Positions 1 through 7,950 of a stretch of 17,340 bases of DNA are shown piece by piece. The first letter of the stretch is position 1; every line of letters starts with the position of its first letter. The notes beneath the pieces were generated by a model. The model was not told the DNA's origin, did not search any database, and saw only the letters and a list, made by a program, of their open reading frames with translations. Origin of the DNA: Gammaproteobacteria bacterium (lineage in GTDB: Bacteria > Pseudomonadota > Gammaproteobacteria > Pseudomonadales > Azotimanducaceae); NCBI GenBank assembly GCA_002694945.1, contig NZNP01000080.1, positions 9,759 through 27,098 on the forward strand, given 5' to 3'. A program made the translations under genes and the position numbers.

Positions 1-1938
1 AAAATACAAGAATTGGAGCCCTTGCTGACTATTAAGTCGGCACTCGAGTCGAATAGTTTCGTGTTGCCCTCGCGAACGTTTAAAACCGGTGATGCAGGGG
101 CCGCTATTGAGATGGCTGAGCATGTGCTTGAGTCAGAGATGTATGTGCGAGGTCAGGAGCATTTTTATCTTGAGGGACAGGTGTGTTTGGCTACCCCGGC
201 TGAAGATGGAGGTGTTCACGTAATTTCCTCTAGCCAGCATCCCACCGAAGTGCAGAAGCTTGTCGCATCTGTTTTAGGCGTCGACATTAATCGGGTTCAG
301 GCAGAAGTTCGTCGTATGGGTGGCGGTTTTGGTGGCAAGGAATCTCAAGCCGCTGCCCTTGCTTGCACAGCTGCGCTATTCGCTGTTCGTACCGGGAAGC
401 CGGTCAAATATCGAATGCCTCGGCAGGATGATATGGTCCAGACAGGAAAGCGCCATGATTTTTACAACCGTTACAGGGTTGGCTTTGACAAACAGGGCGT
501 TATACAGGGAGTTGAGATGAAGCTGGCGGGGTTATGTGGCTGCACAGCTGACCTCTCTGAAGGCATTGTAGATCGTGCCATGTTTCATGCTGACAATGCG
601 TATTTCTATGCTAACAGTCTAATCGAAGGCCATCGTTGCCTAACTCATACGGTTTCCAATACAGCCTTTCGTGGTTTTGGTGGGCCGAAAGGGATGATAG
701 CGGCAGAAGCAATGATGGACGATATTGCGCGCGCTGTAGGTCTTGATCCTCTTGCAGTCAGAATGGCAAATCTTTATTCCCCTAATCGAGATGTCACGCC
801 CTATGGTCAGCGGGTCGTTCATCACCAGATAGCCCGAATAATGAAGCAGTTAGCTGATGACTCAGAATACGAGGCTCGTCGCAGAGAGATTCTGGAGTTT
901 AATGCCAGCGGAACGCACTTGAAGAAAGGCTTAGCTCTGACGCCCGTTAAATTTGGAATCTCGTTTACGGCGACCCACCTCAATCAAGCCGGTGCATTGC
1001 TTCACATATACACCGATGGGAGCATTCATCTCAATCATGGTGGGACTGAGATGGGGCAGGGCCTTAACACCAAGGTAGCGCAGATTGTCGCAGAATCACT
1101 AGGAGTGAATTATGACCGTATTCAGATTTCTGCCACGCGAACAGATAAAGTGCCCAACACCTCTCCTACTGCGGCATCCTCAGGTACTGACCTCAATGGT
1201 ATGGCTGCTCGCGAAGCTGCAAAAGCACTAAGAGCAAGATTAATAGAGTTTGTAGCCGAACGCGAAGGTGTTGACGGGTCAGATATAGAGTTGGAGGCAG
1301 ATAGGTTCTCTTATGGTGATAGGGTGTTTACGTTTGACGAGGTAATTAAGTCAGCTTACCTAGCCAGAGTTTCTCTTACGGCCACTGGTTTTTATCGTAC
1401 GCCGGGTGTCTTTTTCGACAAGGAAGCCGGGCGCGGCGAACCGTTTTATTATTTTGCCAATGGAGCTGCCGTGTCTGAGGTTATTGTTGATAGCCTTAAC
1501 GGCGAGTACCGCGTGAAACGAGTAGATATTCTGCATGATGTTGGACGATCATTGAATCCTGGGCTAGATATAGGTCAGATCGAAGGCGGCTTTGTCCAAG
1601 GTATGGGGTGGTTGACCACAGAAGAGCTGCTCTGGGACTCTGAGGGGAGAGTTATCTCAAACAGCCCTGCCAACTACAAGATCCCAACGGCCTATGACGT
1701 TCCTTTGGAGTTTAATGTAAGTCTTTTTGATGAAGCTAATCATCAGGAAACAGTATACCGTTCGAAAGCTGTCGGTGAACCTCCTTTGATGCTAGCGTTA
1801 TCCGTTTGGTGTGCCTTACGTGATGCTGTCGCTAGTTTAACGGGCTACCAGATAAGTATACCGCTGGATGCGCCTGCAACACCTGAAGCAGTTTATCGTG
1901 CATTACAAAGAGCTAAAGCCTGCGAGGAGAAAACATAA
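1..1938 (+). CDS. xdhB: Xanthine dehydrogenase molybdenum-binding subunit, 5'-truncated by window edge
   Basis: Oxidises hypoxanthine to xanthine and xanthine to urate at a molybdopterin centre in the cytoplasm; the FeS/FAD partner XdhA is expected just upstream, outside the window. The frame is open from base 1, so about 645 residues are visible and roughly 130 N-terminal residues are missing compared with the usual ~780; a TTG at base 13 is not the real start. Conserved active-site segments of the family are all present: QEHFYLE (purine-contact Glu), DRAMFHADN (substrate Arg), TAFRGFGGPKG (Mo-site Arg and stacking Phe), KFGISFT (second stacking Phe), GTEMGQGL, and VGEPP with the catalytic Glu near the C terminus. 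The purine-specific Glu and Arg support xanthine dehydrogenase rather than aldehyde oxidase. Its TAA stop overlaps the next ATG (TAATG), so xdhC is translationally coupled. Confidence 0.95.
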   Translation, partial: KIQELEPLLTIKSALESNSFVLPSRTFKTGDAGAAIEMAEHVLESEMYVRGQEHFYLEGQVCLATPAEDGGVHVISSSQHPTEVQKLVASVLGVDINRVQAEVRRMGGGFGGKESQAAALACTAALFAVRTGKPVKYRMPRQDDMVQTGKRHDFYNRYRVGFDKQGVIQGVEMKLAGLCGCTADLSEGIVDRAMFHADNAYFYANSLIEGHRCLTHTVSNTAFRGFGGPKGMIAAEAMMDDIARAVGLDPLAVRMANLYSPNRDVTPYGQRVVHHQIARIMKQLADDSEYEARRREILEFNASGTHLKKGLALTPVKFGISFTATHLNQAGALLHIYTDGSIHLNHGGTEMGQGLNTKVAQIVAESLGVNYDRIQISATRTDKVPNTSPTAASSGTDLNGMAAREAAKALRARLIEFVAEREGVDGSDIELEADRFSYGDRVFTFDEVIKSAYLARVSLTATGFYRTPGVFFDKEAGRGEPFYYFANGAAVSEVIVDSLNGEYRVKRVDILHDVGRSLNPGLDIGQIEGGFVQGMGWLTTEELLWDSEGRVISNSPANYKIPTAYDVPLEFNVSLFDEANHQETVYRSKAVGEPPLMLALSVWCALRDAVASLTGYQISIPLDAPATPEAVYRALQRAKACEEKT

Positions 1939-2759
1939 TGAACTGGCAACAGGCTGTTTCTGCTTGTCATAGCAAAGCCTCACCGTTCGCAGTAGCCACA
2001 GTCCTAAGTACAACGGGCTCCACTCCGCGTGGGGCGAACGCAAAAATGGTTGTCACTAAAGAAGCTACTTTTGATTCCATTGGCGGAGGCCAGTTGGAGT
2101 TGTTAGTCACAGAAAAAGCCCGCGGCATGCTCGACCTGAGAGTTCCCGATCAGAAAATCGAGCATTTCCCACTTGCGACGAAAGCTGGTCAGTGTTGCGG
2201 CGGTAGTGTCTCCGTACTGATCGAATCTTTCCCAGAGACAGCCATGCGACTGGCAGTATTCGGTGCGGGACACGTTGGCGGAGCTCTGGTACAGGTATTG
2301 TCACAGTGTGATTCGAGGATCGATTGGCTCGACAACCGAGCAGAATTATTCCCAAATGACTTGCCTGCTAACGTCAGTAAAATTTATTTGCAGGACCCAG
2401 TGGAATATATTCCGTCTCTGACTGACGCACATAGGTGCATTGTTGTGACCCACGACCACGCGTTGGACTATCGTCTGTTGTATGCCCTGCTTACTGAAAC
2501 GGACATTGATTACGTAGGTTTGATTGGCTCTACAACAAAAGCAAAACGATTTTTTCAACGGCTTAAGAAAGACGGAGTGTCTGGCGACGAACAGCTGCGG
2601 TGCCGCTGCCCCATAGGATTGCCAGACGTCAAAGGTAAGTTGCCTATGGAAATTGCAGTTAGTATCGCTGCGGAGATTCTTTCACTTGATCGAATCGCCT
2701 TCAGCGAAGTTAAACCAGAACTCTCTTGGAAAGAAATTCAGCAGGTTTTTCGGCGATGA
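1938..2759 (+). CDS. xdhC: Xanthine dehydrogenase accessory protein XdhC
   Basis: XdhC proteins bind molybdenum cofactor, protect it during sulfuration and insert it into the XdhB subunit; the protein is not part of the mature enzyme. The 273-residue length is normal for the family. The N-terminal XdhC/CoxI domain shows STTGSTPRGANAKMVV (about residues 24-39), SIGGGQLE and QCCGGSVSVLIE. A Rossmann-like second domain begins at LAVFGAGHVGGAL (about 105-117), followed by VVTHDHALDYRLL and YVGLIGS. The C-terminal CPIGL and KLPMEIAVSIAAEIL segments are typical. The start ATG overlaps the xdhB stop by one base and is preceded by GAGGAGA; the stop overlaps uraD as ATGA. Its place directly behind xdhB matches its role as dedicated maturation factor. 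Confidence 0.95.
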   Translation: MNWQQAVSACHSKASPFAVATVLSTTGSTPRGANAKMVVTKEATFDSIGGGQLELLVTEKARGMLDLRVPDQKIEHFPLATKAGQCCGGSVSVLIESFPETAMRLAVFGAGHVGGALVQVLSQCDSRIDWLDNRAELFPNDLPANVSKIYLQDPVEYIPSLTDAHRCIVVTHDHALDYRLLYALLTETDIDYVGLIGSTTKAKRFFQRLKKDGVSGDEQLRCRCPIGLPDVKGKLPMEIAVSIAAEILSLDRIAFSEVKPELSWKEIQQVFRR

Positions 2760-3253
2760 AGCTTGATGAATTTAATTCGCTGGATAATGACGAGCGGTTA
2801 AGCTGCTTGCTGGGGTGTTGCAATTGCCTTGGGTGGGCGGGTCGGCTCGCCAAATGCGCGCCTTTTAGTGATCTTGAGTCTTTGCTACGCGAGGCAGCAT
2901 TAATCTGGGAGGCTGCTGGAGAGGAAGAAATTCTTGAAGCATTTTCGGGTCATCCCCAGATCGGGGACCTCGAAGCTTTACGAAATCGCTACGCTGAAAG
3001 GGCTCATGCAGAGCAAGGGCAGGTGTTGTCGGCACCTGACGAAACGCTCGCCGAACTCAAAGATATGAACGAAGCTTACCTAGAGCGCCACGGCTTTATC
3101 TTTATCGTCTGCGCATCGGGAAAGAGTGCCGGAGAAATGCTGGAAATGGTCAAGGCCCGGTTGCCAAACAGCAGGGCAGCTGAGTTGGCTAACGGATCGC
3201 GAGAGCAAGGCGCCATCATGACGTTACGACTAAAGCAATTGATAGAGGAATGA
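2756..3253 (+). CDS. uraD: 2-oxo-4-hydroxy-4-carboxy-5-ureidoimidazoline (OHCU) decarboxylase
   Basis: Decarboxylates OHCU stereospecifically to S-allantoin, the third step from urate. The ATG at 2756 gives 165 residues, the usual size, and overlaps the xdhC stop as ATGA; an upstream in-frame start at 2726 lies inside xdhC and would add ten residues not expected for the family. Family marks: the catalytic His in GHPQIGD (His66), the Glu-Gln pair near residues 86-87, HGFIFIVCASGKS (about 112-124, the F-G-F-x-F-I region) and the C-terminal TLRLKQL helix with a conserved Arg. The N-terminal CCNCLGW is cysteine-rich compared with the usual CGSxxW-type segment. HiuH is directly downstream, giving the order UraD-HiuH next to the urate oxidase gene. 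Confidence 0.93.
   Translation: MKLDEFNSLDNDERLSCLLGCCNCLGWAGRLAKCAPFSDLESLLREAALIWEAAGEEEILEAFSGHPQIGDLEALRNRYAERAHAEQGQVLSAPDETLAELKDMNEAYLERHGFIFIVCASGKSAGEMLEMVKARLPNSRAAELANGSREQGAIMTLRLKQLIEE
3245..3249 (+). promoter_or_regulatory. Ribosome binding site deciding the hiuH start
   Basis: GAGGA ends directly against the ATG at 3250 (no spacer) but lies six bases ahead of the ATG at 3256. Spacing therefore favours 3256 as the hiuH start, although 3250 would make an ATGA overlap with uraD like other junctions in this operon. Confidence 0.5.
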
Positions 3254-3255
3254 TT

Positions 3256-3588
3256 ATGTCGGGAGCGCTGATAACGACTCATGTGTTGGATTTAGTAAGG
3301 GGGCAGCCGGCTGCCGGTGTCCGGGTTCTCCTAAATTTCAATGATGAGCTTATTGCCGAAGGACTTACCAATAAGGATGGTCGAGTTTCTGCTTGGGATA
3401 GGGAGTTTGCTCTCAATGCAGGCCCGTACCGATTGATATTTGACGTAGAACCTTGGTTTGCCGGCTGGGACCAACAGAGTTTTTACGATGATGTGCAGAT
3501 CTCTTTTCGTATTAACGAAGTGAGTCAGCATTATCATGTGCCGCTGCTGCTTAGCCCATTTGGTTACTCGACGTATCGGGGTAGTTAA
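3256..3588 (+). CDS. hiuH: 5-hydroxyisourate hydrolase (transthyretin-like)
   Basis: Hydrolyses 5-hydroxyisourate, the product of urate oxidation, to OHCU. With the start at 3256 the protein has 110 residues, the normal size for the transthyretin-related family. All signature elements are visible: TTHVLD at the N terminus (His9), DGRV (Arg43), HYHVPLLLSP (catalytic His94) and the C-terminal YRGS tetrapeptide that distinguishes the hydrolases from true transthyretin. No signal peptide is visible, so a cytoplasmic location is expected. An in-frame ATG six bases upstream (3250) is possible but has no room for a ribosome site. The TAA stop overlaps the guaD ATG (TAATG). Confidence 0.95.
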   Translation: MSGALITTHVLDLVRGQPAAGVRVLLNFNDELIAEGLTNKDGRVSAWDREFALNAGPYRLIFDVEPWFAGWDQQSFYDDVQISFRINEVSQHYHVPLLLSPFGYSTYRGS

Positions 3589-4871
3589 TGAGAGCGATTC
3601 GTGCGCGACTATTGCATGTTGAGTCGACAGGCACGCTCAGGTGGAAATATCTTGAAGACGGCGTGATTATTGTTGAATCGGGCCTAATCAAAGAGATTGT
3701 TGACGCTGGTCAGGGGCAACGCGATGGGCTGGATCTTTCTCAGTGCGAAGATCGTCGCGATATGCTGTTAATTCCTGGACTGATCGACACACATGTTCAT
3801 TCCCCGCAAATTGACGTCATTGCTTCATACAGCGGACAGTTACTGGACTGGCTAGATAAATATACGTTTCCCGCTGAAAGTCGTTACTCTGATCCTTTTT
3901 ACGCGGAACAGTCCGCACATGATTTTCTTGACGGACTTATCGCAGCTGGTACAACCACGGCAATGGTTTATGTCACTAGTCATGAAGCAGCTACGGACCG
4001 TTTCTTTGCTGCAGCGTATCAACGCCAGATGCGTATGATCGGGGGCAAGGTGCTTATGGATCGGCTAGCGCCGGCGAACCTCTGTGATGACGCTAAAGGT
4101 GGTGAGGAGGCCAGCGCTAGGCTGATCAAAGACTGGCATGGTAAAGGTCGGTTGGGGTATGCAATAACACCTAGATTTGCTGTCACATCATCGCCGGAGC
4201 AGCTTGCATCTGCAGGTCGCCTGCATAAAGCCTACCCTGACACCTGGATTCAGACACATCTGTCAGAGAACCACGAAGAAATCAGGAAAGTTTCCGAGTT
4301 ATACCCTGACATTACTGATTACCTGAGTGTCTACGACCGCTTTGGTCTGCTCACCGAGAGGAGTGTTTTTGGCCATTGCCTGCACTTGAGTGAAGCAGAA
4401 ATATCACTTTTAGCAACTAAAGGCGGAAGAGTGGCTTTTTGCCCATCGTCTAATCTGTTTCTTGGCAGCGGGTTGATTGATCTAAAGGTATTGCGTGAAG
4501 CGGGCGCTATGGTGGGAATCGCAAGCGACGTTGGAGGAGGAACTAGTCTTTCAATGTTTAGGACGTTAGGTGATGCATTTAAAGTGTGTCAGTTGAGAGG
4601 ATATTCCCTCAGTGCTATGGAGGCGTTTGCGATGGCAACTCTAGGTAACGCTGAATTGCTCGGTCTGGATTCTTTGATTGGTAATCTTGCAAAAGGCAAA
4701 GAAGCTGACCTAGTGCTTCTTAAGCCTAAGCCCGAAAGCATCATGGCTCGGCGGGTCGGTTTAGCGCGCTCTATCGAAGAGGAATTGTTTGTTTACATGA
4801 CCATGGCGGACGAAACATTAGTTGCCGAAACCATCGTTAATGGTGTCACAGTAGGGCGACGAAATGATTGA
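3588..4871 (+). CDS. guaD: Guanine deaminase
   Basis: Zinc amidohydrolase converting guanine to xanthine and ammonia, feeding XDH. The 427-residue protein resembles E. coli GuaD throughout. Metal ligands are seen in GLIDTHVHSPQ (His69, His71), the guanine deaminase block QTHLSENHEEI (His224, Glu227), GHCLHLS (His263) and IASDVGGGTS (Asp314). CPSSNLFLGSG and the C-terminal LIGNLAKGKEADLVL are also family-typical. The catalytic loop HVHSPQID fits guanine deaminases better than cytosine or hydroxyatrazine relatives. It is the one branch enzyme in an operon otherwise devoted to xanthine to allantoin. It is coupled to hiuH (TAATG) and its last eight bases overlap puuD. Confidence 0.95.
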   Translation: MRAIRARLLHVESTGTLRWKYLEDGVIIVESGLIKEIVDAGQGQRDGLDLSQCEDRRDMLLIPGLIDTHVHSPQIDVIASYSGQLLDWLDKYTFPAESRYSDPFYAEQSAHDFLDGLIAAGTTTAMVYVTSHEAATDRFFAAAYQRQMRMIGGKVLMDRLAPANLCDDAKGGEEASARLIKDWHGKGRLGYAITPRFAVTSSPEQLASAGRLHKAYPDTWIQTHLSENHEEIRKVSELYPDITDYLSVYDRFGLLTERSVFGHCLHLSEAEISLLATKGGRVAFCPSSNLFLGSGLIDLKVLREAGAMVGIASDVGGGTSLSMFRTLGDAFKVCQLRGYSLSAMEAFAMATLGNAELLGLDSLIGNLAKGKEADLVLLKPKPESIMARRVGLARSIEEELFVYMTMADETLVAETIVNGVTVGRRND

Positions 4872-6087
4872 AATTTATCTGACCGAGTGGCTTAGCATTT
4901 TAATGCGTTGGTTACATCTGATTGCTGGTATCGCCTGGGTCGGCGCGTCGCTGCATTTCATCTGGTTGGATAACAGCCTCGAAGAACCTGAAGACGAGGA
5001 CAAGGAAAGTGGTGTAAAAGGTTCTCTATGGTCGATTCATGGAGGTGGAATCTACAATTTCAGAAAGTATGAGCTTGCGCCACCTGTGTGGCCGCGGTTG
5101 CTTCATTGGTCAAAGTGGGAAGCGTATAGCACCTGGATAACTGGCACCCTCTTGATGATAGCTGTCTATTATTTTCAGGCTACGACTTACCTAGTCGGGC
5201 CGGGGAAATGGCTGCAGGATCCAATTGCCGCGGTGCTTGGAAGTGTGGTCTTTATCACATCGGGTGTTTTTATTTATGAGGGTTTGATTAGGTCTCCTCT
5301 TAGACACTACTCAAGGCTGTTTGCGTTGATATTGATCGTTTTCGTTGCTTTGCAGTGCTGGCTGTCGACCAAACTGTTTTCGGATCGTGCGTCCTTCCTA
5401 CATGTTGGGGCGCTTCTGGGAACAATCATGGCGGGCAATGTTTTTCTAGGTATCATCCCAACACAAAAACGGTTCGTTGATGCCGTACAAAATGGCAGAG
5501 AGCCTGATGCTCGGGGGGCAGCTTTAGCGAAGCAAAGGTCGACGCATAACAACTATTTCACGCTGCCAGTGTTGTTCTGTATGGTTAGTAACCATGCGCC
5601 ATTCATTTACGGTCATCCTCACAACTGGCTGATTCTGATCTCAATACTTGCGATCGTAGCTTACGCGAGGCATTTCTTTAACCTTCGTCACCGCGGCATC
5701 ATTGACTATCGAATTCTTATTTTTTCAATCGCTGCATTCCTTGGCTTGGCAACGTGGCTGGCTTACGAACAGTTTAAGCCGTTTGAAGAAAGTCCAAGAG
5801 AGATAGTATTTTCAAACCCGGTTGATGTAACTGAAGTGCATAGAATCTTTAAAGTCCACTGTCAGGTTTGTCACGCAGCTGAGCCAACGCATCCGGGTTT
5901 TGTCGCTCCGCCAGCCGGAGTTCTGATGGACGATCCTGCGATTTATCGAAAATCCGCTAGCCAGATTTTAACCGCTATTAGTACAGGCTATATGCCGCTG
6001 GGTAACGTCACGGGTATGACTCAAATTGAGAGAGAACAGGTCATCTATTGGCTGGAACAGGAAATTCAGAGTGAAGTTGGAGGGTAG
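4864..6087 (+). CDS. puuD: Membrane urate oxidase with C-terminal cytochrome c domain (PuuD type)
   Basis: Oxidises urate to 5-hydroxyisourate and passes electrons to an attached cytochrome c and on to the respiratory chain, so unlike soluble uricase it should not release hydrogen peroxide. The 407 residues show about eight hydrophobic segments (near 9-34, 90-111, 121-142, 150-171, 178-198, 231-250, 254-273, 282-302). They carry many membrane His/Trp residues and are followed by a periplasmic cytochrome domain with CQVCH (333-337) and candidate axial Met in GYMPLGN (377) or at 385. The tryptophan-rich loop SLWSIHGGGIYNFRKYELAP is typical of PuuD. The start ATG overlaps guaD by eight bases. 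It replaces a classical uricase, of which no gene is seen, and sits with hiuH and uraD, the next two steps. Confidence 0.93.
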   Translation: MIEIYLTEWLSILMRWLHLIAGIAWVGASLHFIWLDNSLEEPEDEDKESGVKGSLWSIHGGGIYNFRKYELAPPVWPRLLHWSKWEAYSTWITGTLLMIAVYYFQATTYLVGPGKWLQDPIAAVLGSVVFITSGVFIYEGLIRSPLRHYSRLFALILIVFVALQCWLSTKLFSDRASFLHVGALLGTIMAGNVFLGIIPTQKRFVDAVQNGREPDARGAALAKQRSTHNNYFTLPVLFCMVSNHAPFIYGHPHNWLILISILAIVAYARHFFNLRHRGIIDYRILIFSIAAFLGLATWLAYEQFKPFEESPREIVFSNPVDVTEVHRIFKVHCQVCHAAEPTHPGFVAPPAGVLMDDPAIYRKSASQILTAISTGYMPLGNVTGMTQIEREQVIYWLEQEIQSEVGG

Positions 6088-6092
6088 GACGT

Positions 6093-7019
6093 GTGATACC
6101 AATCATTGATTTCCGTCATTACGATGAATCACATGCCGCCTCAATCGCGTCGCTTGCTGAGCAAGTTGCCTCGGCCCTCACGTCAGAGGGTTTTATGGGG
6201 ATCCAAAATCTTGGTATTGATCAAAGCGACATAGAAAGAACCTTTAAAGTAGCGGAGTGGTTTTTCTCCCAGGAGCTTAGTATGAAGAAGCTATCTTCCT
6301 ATGCCGCTGCTGGTGAAAATTTTGGATTTCAAGAGGTCGGAATCGAACACCTTGATCCGACTGCGCCAGCGGACATTAAAGAAACCTTTACGATGCGGAA
6401 TCTGCTAAACCATGATCCGGCGGATCGACGTTGGCCGAATGATTTGTTTAGGGAGACGATGATTGACTTTTATCAGATCTGCCTAGAAAGTGCTTATCGC
6501 GTCCAGAGAGTTTGTGCTAAAGCTTTATCCCTAGAGCCGGACTATTTCGTTCAAAAACATCAAGGGGAGAATGTTTCCCTCAGATTGCTTTATTATCCTG
6601 CTGATACTTCGTACTCGGTTGCTCCCAGCCAGCTTGGTGCCGGGGCTCATACTGATTATGGAATGCTGACGTTATTGTTTCAGAACGGTGTGGGTGGATT
6701 AGAGATTCGTGATTCCGACGGGCGTTGGCAGGCAGCAGAACCTGAAGCGGACACAATTTTGATCAATACTGGTGATTTGATGGAGCGCTGGACAAATGGT
6801 CGCTTTCGATCCACGCCGCATCGGGTCAAGTCTAAAGTTGGTCATAATGCGCGGTTTTCTATCGCTATGTTCGTGGATCCCGATTCTGCCACTCCGATTC
6901 AAGTGCTTGATAGTTGTCTGGATCATCGAAAAAGTGAAGCTTCACCTATCATTACCGCTGGTGAATATATTCAGAAGCGAATCGAAGCCAGTCACCGGCG
7001 CGGAGTGCCAGCCTCGTGA
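6093..7019 (+). CDS. Isopenicillin-N-synthase-like Fe(II) (2-oxoglutarate) oxygenase, oxygenase 1
   Basis: Predicted cytoplasmic non-haem iron oxygenase of 308 residues with an N-terminal DIOX_N-like part (about 1-120) and a C-terminal jelly-roll 2OG-Fe(II) domain (about 160-265). Iron ligands are visible as His186 and Asp188 in GAHTDYG and His243 in STPHRV; Arg254-x-Ser256 matches the RxS site that binds 2-oxoglutarate in most relatives. The GTG start at 6093 lies nine bases after GGAGG and gives the usual IPIIDF opening. The gene follows puuD by five bases and is the last gene of the xdhB-to-puuD operon, so its substrate is probably a purine or purine-derived compound. That is inference: no conserved residue shows the substrate. 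Fungal thymine 7-hydroxylase belongs to this superfamily and is a precedent for nucleobase oxidation. Its last 28 bases overlap the convergent nucleosidase gene. Confidence 0.88.
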   Translation: MIPIIDFRHYDESHAASIASLAEQVASALTSEGFMGIQNLGIDQSDIERTFKVAEWFFSQELSMKKLSSYAAAGENFGFQEVGIEHLDPTAPADIKETFTMRNLLNHDPADRRWPNDLFRETMIDFYQICLESAYRVQRVCAKALSLEPDYFVQKHQGENVSLRLLYYPADTSYSVAPSQLGAGAHTDYGMLTLLFQNGVGGLEIRDSDGRWQAAEPEADTILINTGDLMERWTNGRFRSTPHRVKSKVGHNARFSIAMFVDPDSATPIQVLDSCLDHRKSEASPIITAGEYIQKRIEASHRRGVPAS

Positions 7020-7939
7020 GGATTGTATTTCGACTTTGTCTGGGCGGCGTAATTACGCAATAGCTGCTCGGGATTGATTTTCATGCAGACCTTGTGAATT
7101 CCGTTTCGATCTTCCTGAAATACCGTTCGTCCTCTCTCTTTGCCCTCGAGTATACAGCGAAGATTGCCGCTTTTAGTTTCGAAAATACTAGGGTCGTGCA
7201 GGTAAGCGACCGCAGATGAGTCGTGAATGGGGAAATCGTCAGTTCCCTCCGTTTCTCTGTAAAAGTCTGCATAATATTGATTTATCGCGACTAGAAATGT
7301 CGAGATTTCATCGTTTCCGGGTACGAGTGATTCGACGAAGGGCAGCGTCATTCTGGCGGAATTGGTTACGTCAAGGCCGACCATTGTAAGCTTCAGTCGA
7401 CTGCTAAAAACGATAGCGGCTGCCTCAGGGTCGCCAAAAATATTTGCTTCCGCCCATGCGCTGACGTTGCCTTTAGCCTCGATTGTCCCTCCCATAAAAA
7501 TAATTTCATTGGCAAGCTCCTGGAGCTCGGGTTCTTTTTCTAATGCTTTCGCTAGGTTAGTTAACCGACCCACGGCGAGAATCGTGATCTCTCCTGGGTA
7601 ATCTTTTAGGCTCTTTATTAGAAAATCCACTGCACTCATCTCATCCAAGACCTTAGAAGAAGGGGATCGATTAGTGTTACCTAATCCATCGGCTCCATGC
7701 ACAAAGTCAGGGTATTTCTCTGGTGCAATGCTACTAAAGCTAGTCGCTTCTCCCTGAAAAACAGGAGCTTTGATGCTGTAATGCTCGCAGAGGTAGAGTG
7801 CATTCCTAGTGCAATCTTCAATCGATGCGTTGCCATGAATAGTTGTAATACCGATAAGCTCTATGTCCGGTAATGCACTGAGGTAAAGAAGAGCCATTGC
7901 GTCATCAATACCGGGATCCGTGTCAAATATGATTTTCAA
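6992..7939 (-). CDS. Nucleoside hydrolase (inosine-uridine-preferring IunH family)
   Basis: Cleaves the N-glycosidic bond of ribonucleosides to give free base and ribose, supplying bases to the pathway. The 315-residue protein starts with the calcium-binding family signature DTDPGIDDA (Asp6, Asp8, Asp12, Asp13) and shows FMGGT, AEANIFGDPEAA and GLDVTN in order. Near the C terminus PIHDSSAV (His239-Asp240) holds the active-site His/Asp pair. Purine versus pyrimidine preference cannot be read from sequence; context argues for purines. The start is TTG at 7939, overlapping the upstream oxygenase stop as TTGA, with no clear ribosome site, so expression likely depends on coupling. No signal peptide, so cytoplasmic. 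The 3' end overlaps convergent oxygenase 1 by 28 bases. Confidence 0.92.
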   Translation of the reverse strand: MKIIFDTDPGIDDAMALLYLSALPDIELIGITTIHGNASIEDCTRNALYLCEHYSIKAPVFQGEATSFSSIAPEKYPDFVHGADGLGNTNRSPSSKVLDEMSAVDFLIKSLKDYPGEITILAVGRLTNLAKALEKEPELQELANEIIFMGGTIEAKGNVSAWAEANIFGDPEAAAIVFSSRLKLTMVGLDVTNSARMTLPFVESLVPGNDEISTFLVAINQYYADFYRETEGTDDFPIHDSSAVAYLHDPSIFETKSGNLRCILEGKERGRTVFQEDRNGIHKVCMKINPEQLLRNYAAQTKSKYNPHEAGTPRR

Positions 7940-7950
7940 TTGATTTTCAT
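7930..7950 (-). repeat. Short tandem direct repeat at the oxygenase 2 / nucleosidase junction
   Basis: On the minus strand ATGAAAATCA (7950-7941) is followed eleven bases later by TTGAAAATCA (7939-7930). The first copy encodes the final MKIN of the oxygenase, the second the opening residues MKI of the nucleosidase. This looks like a small duplication of a start region that created the TTGA overlap, or it may be chance. Confidence 0.4.

Noticed and set aside
2726..2755. Longer uraD start at 2726
   Set aside because: The extra residues are read inside xdhC and are not family-like, while ATG 2756 makes the ATGA coupling usual in this operon.
6796..7077. Plus-strand open frame of 93 codons overlapping the oxygenase 1 / nucleosidase junction
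   Set aside because: It lies in another frame of two well-supported genes and shows no motif.
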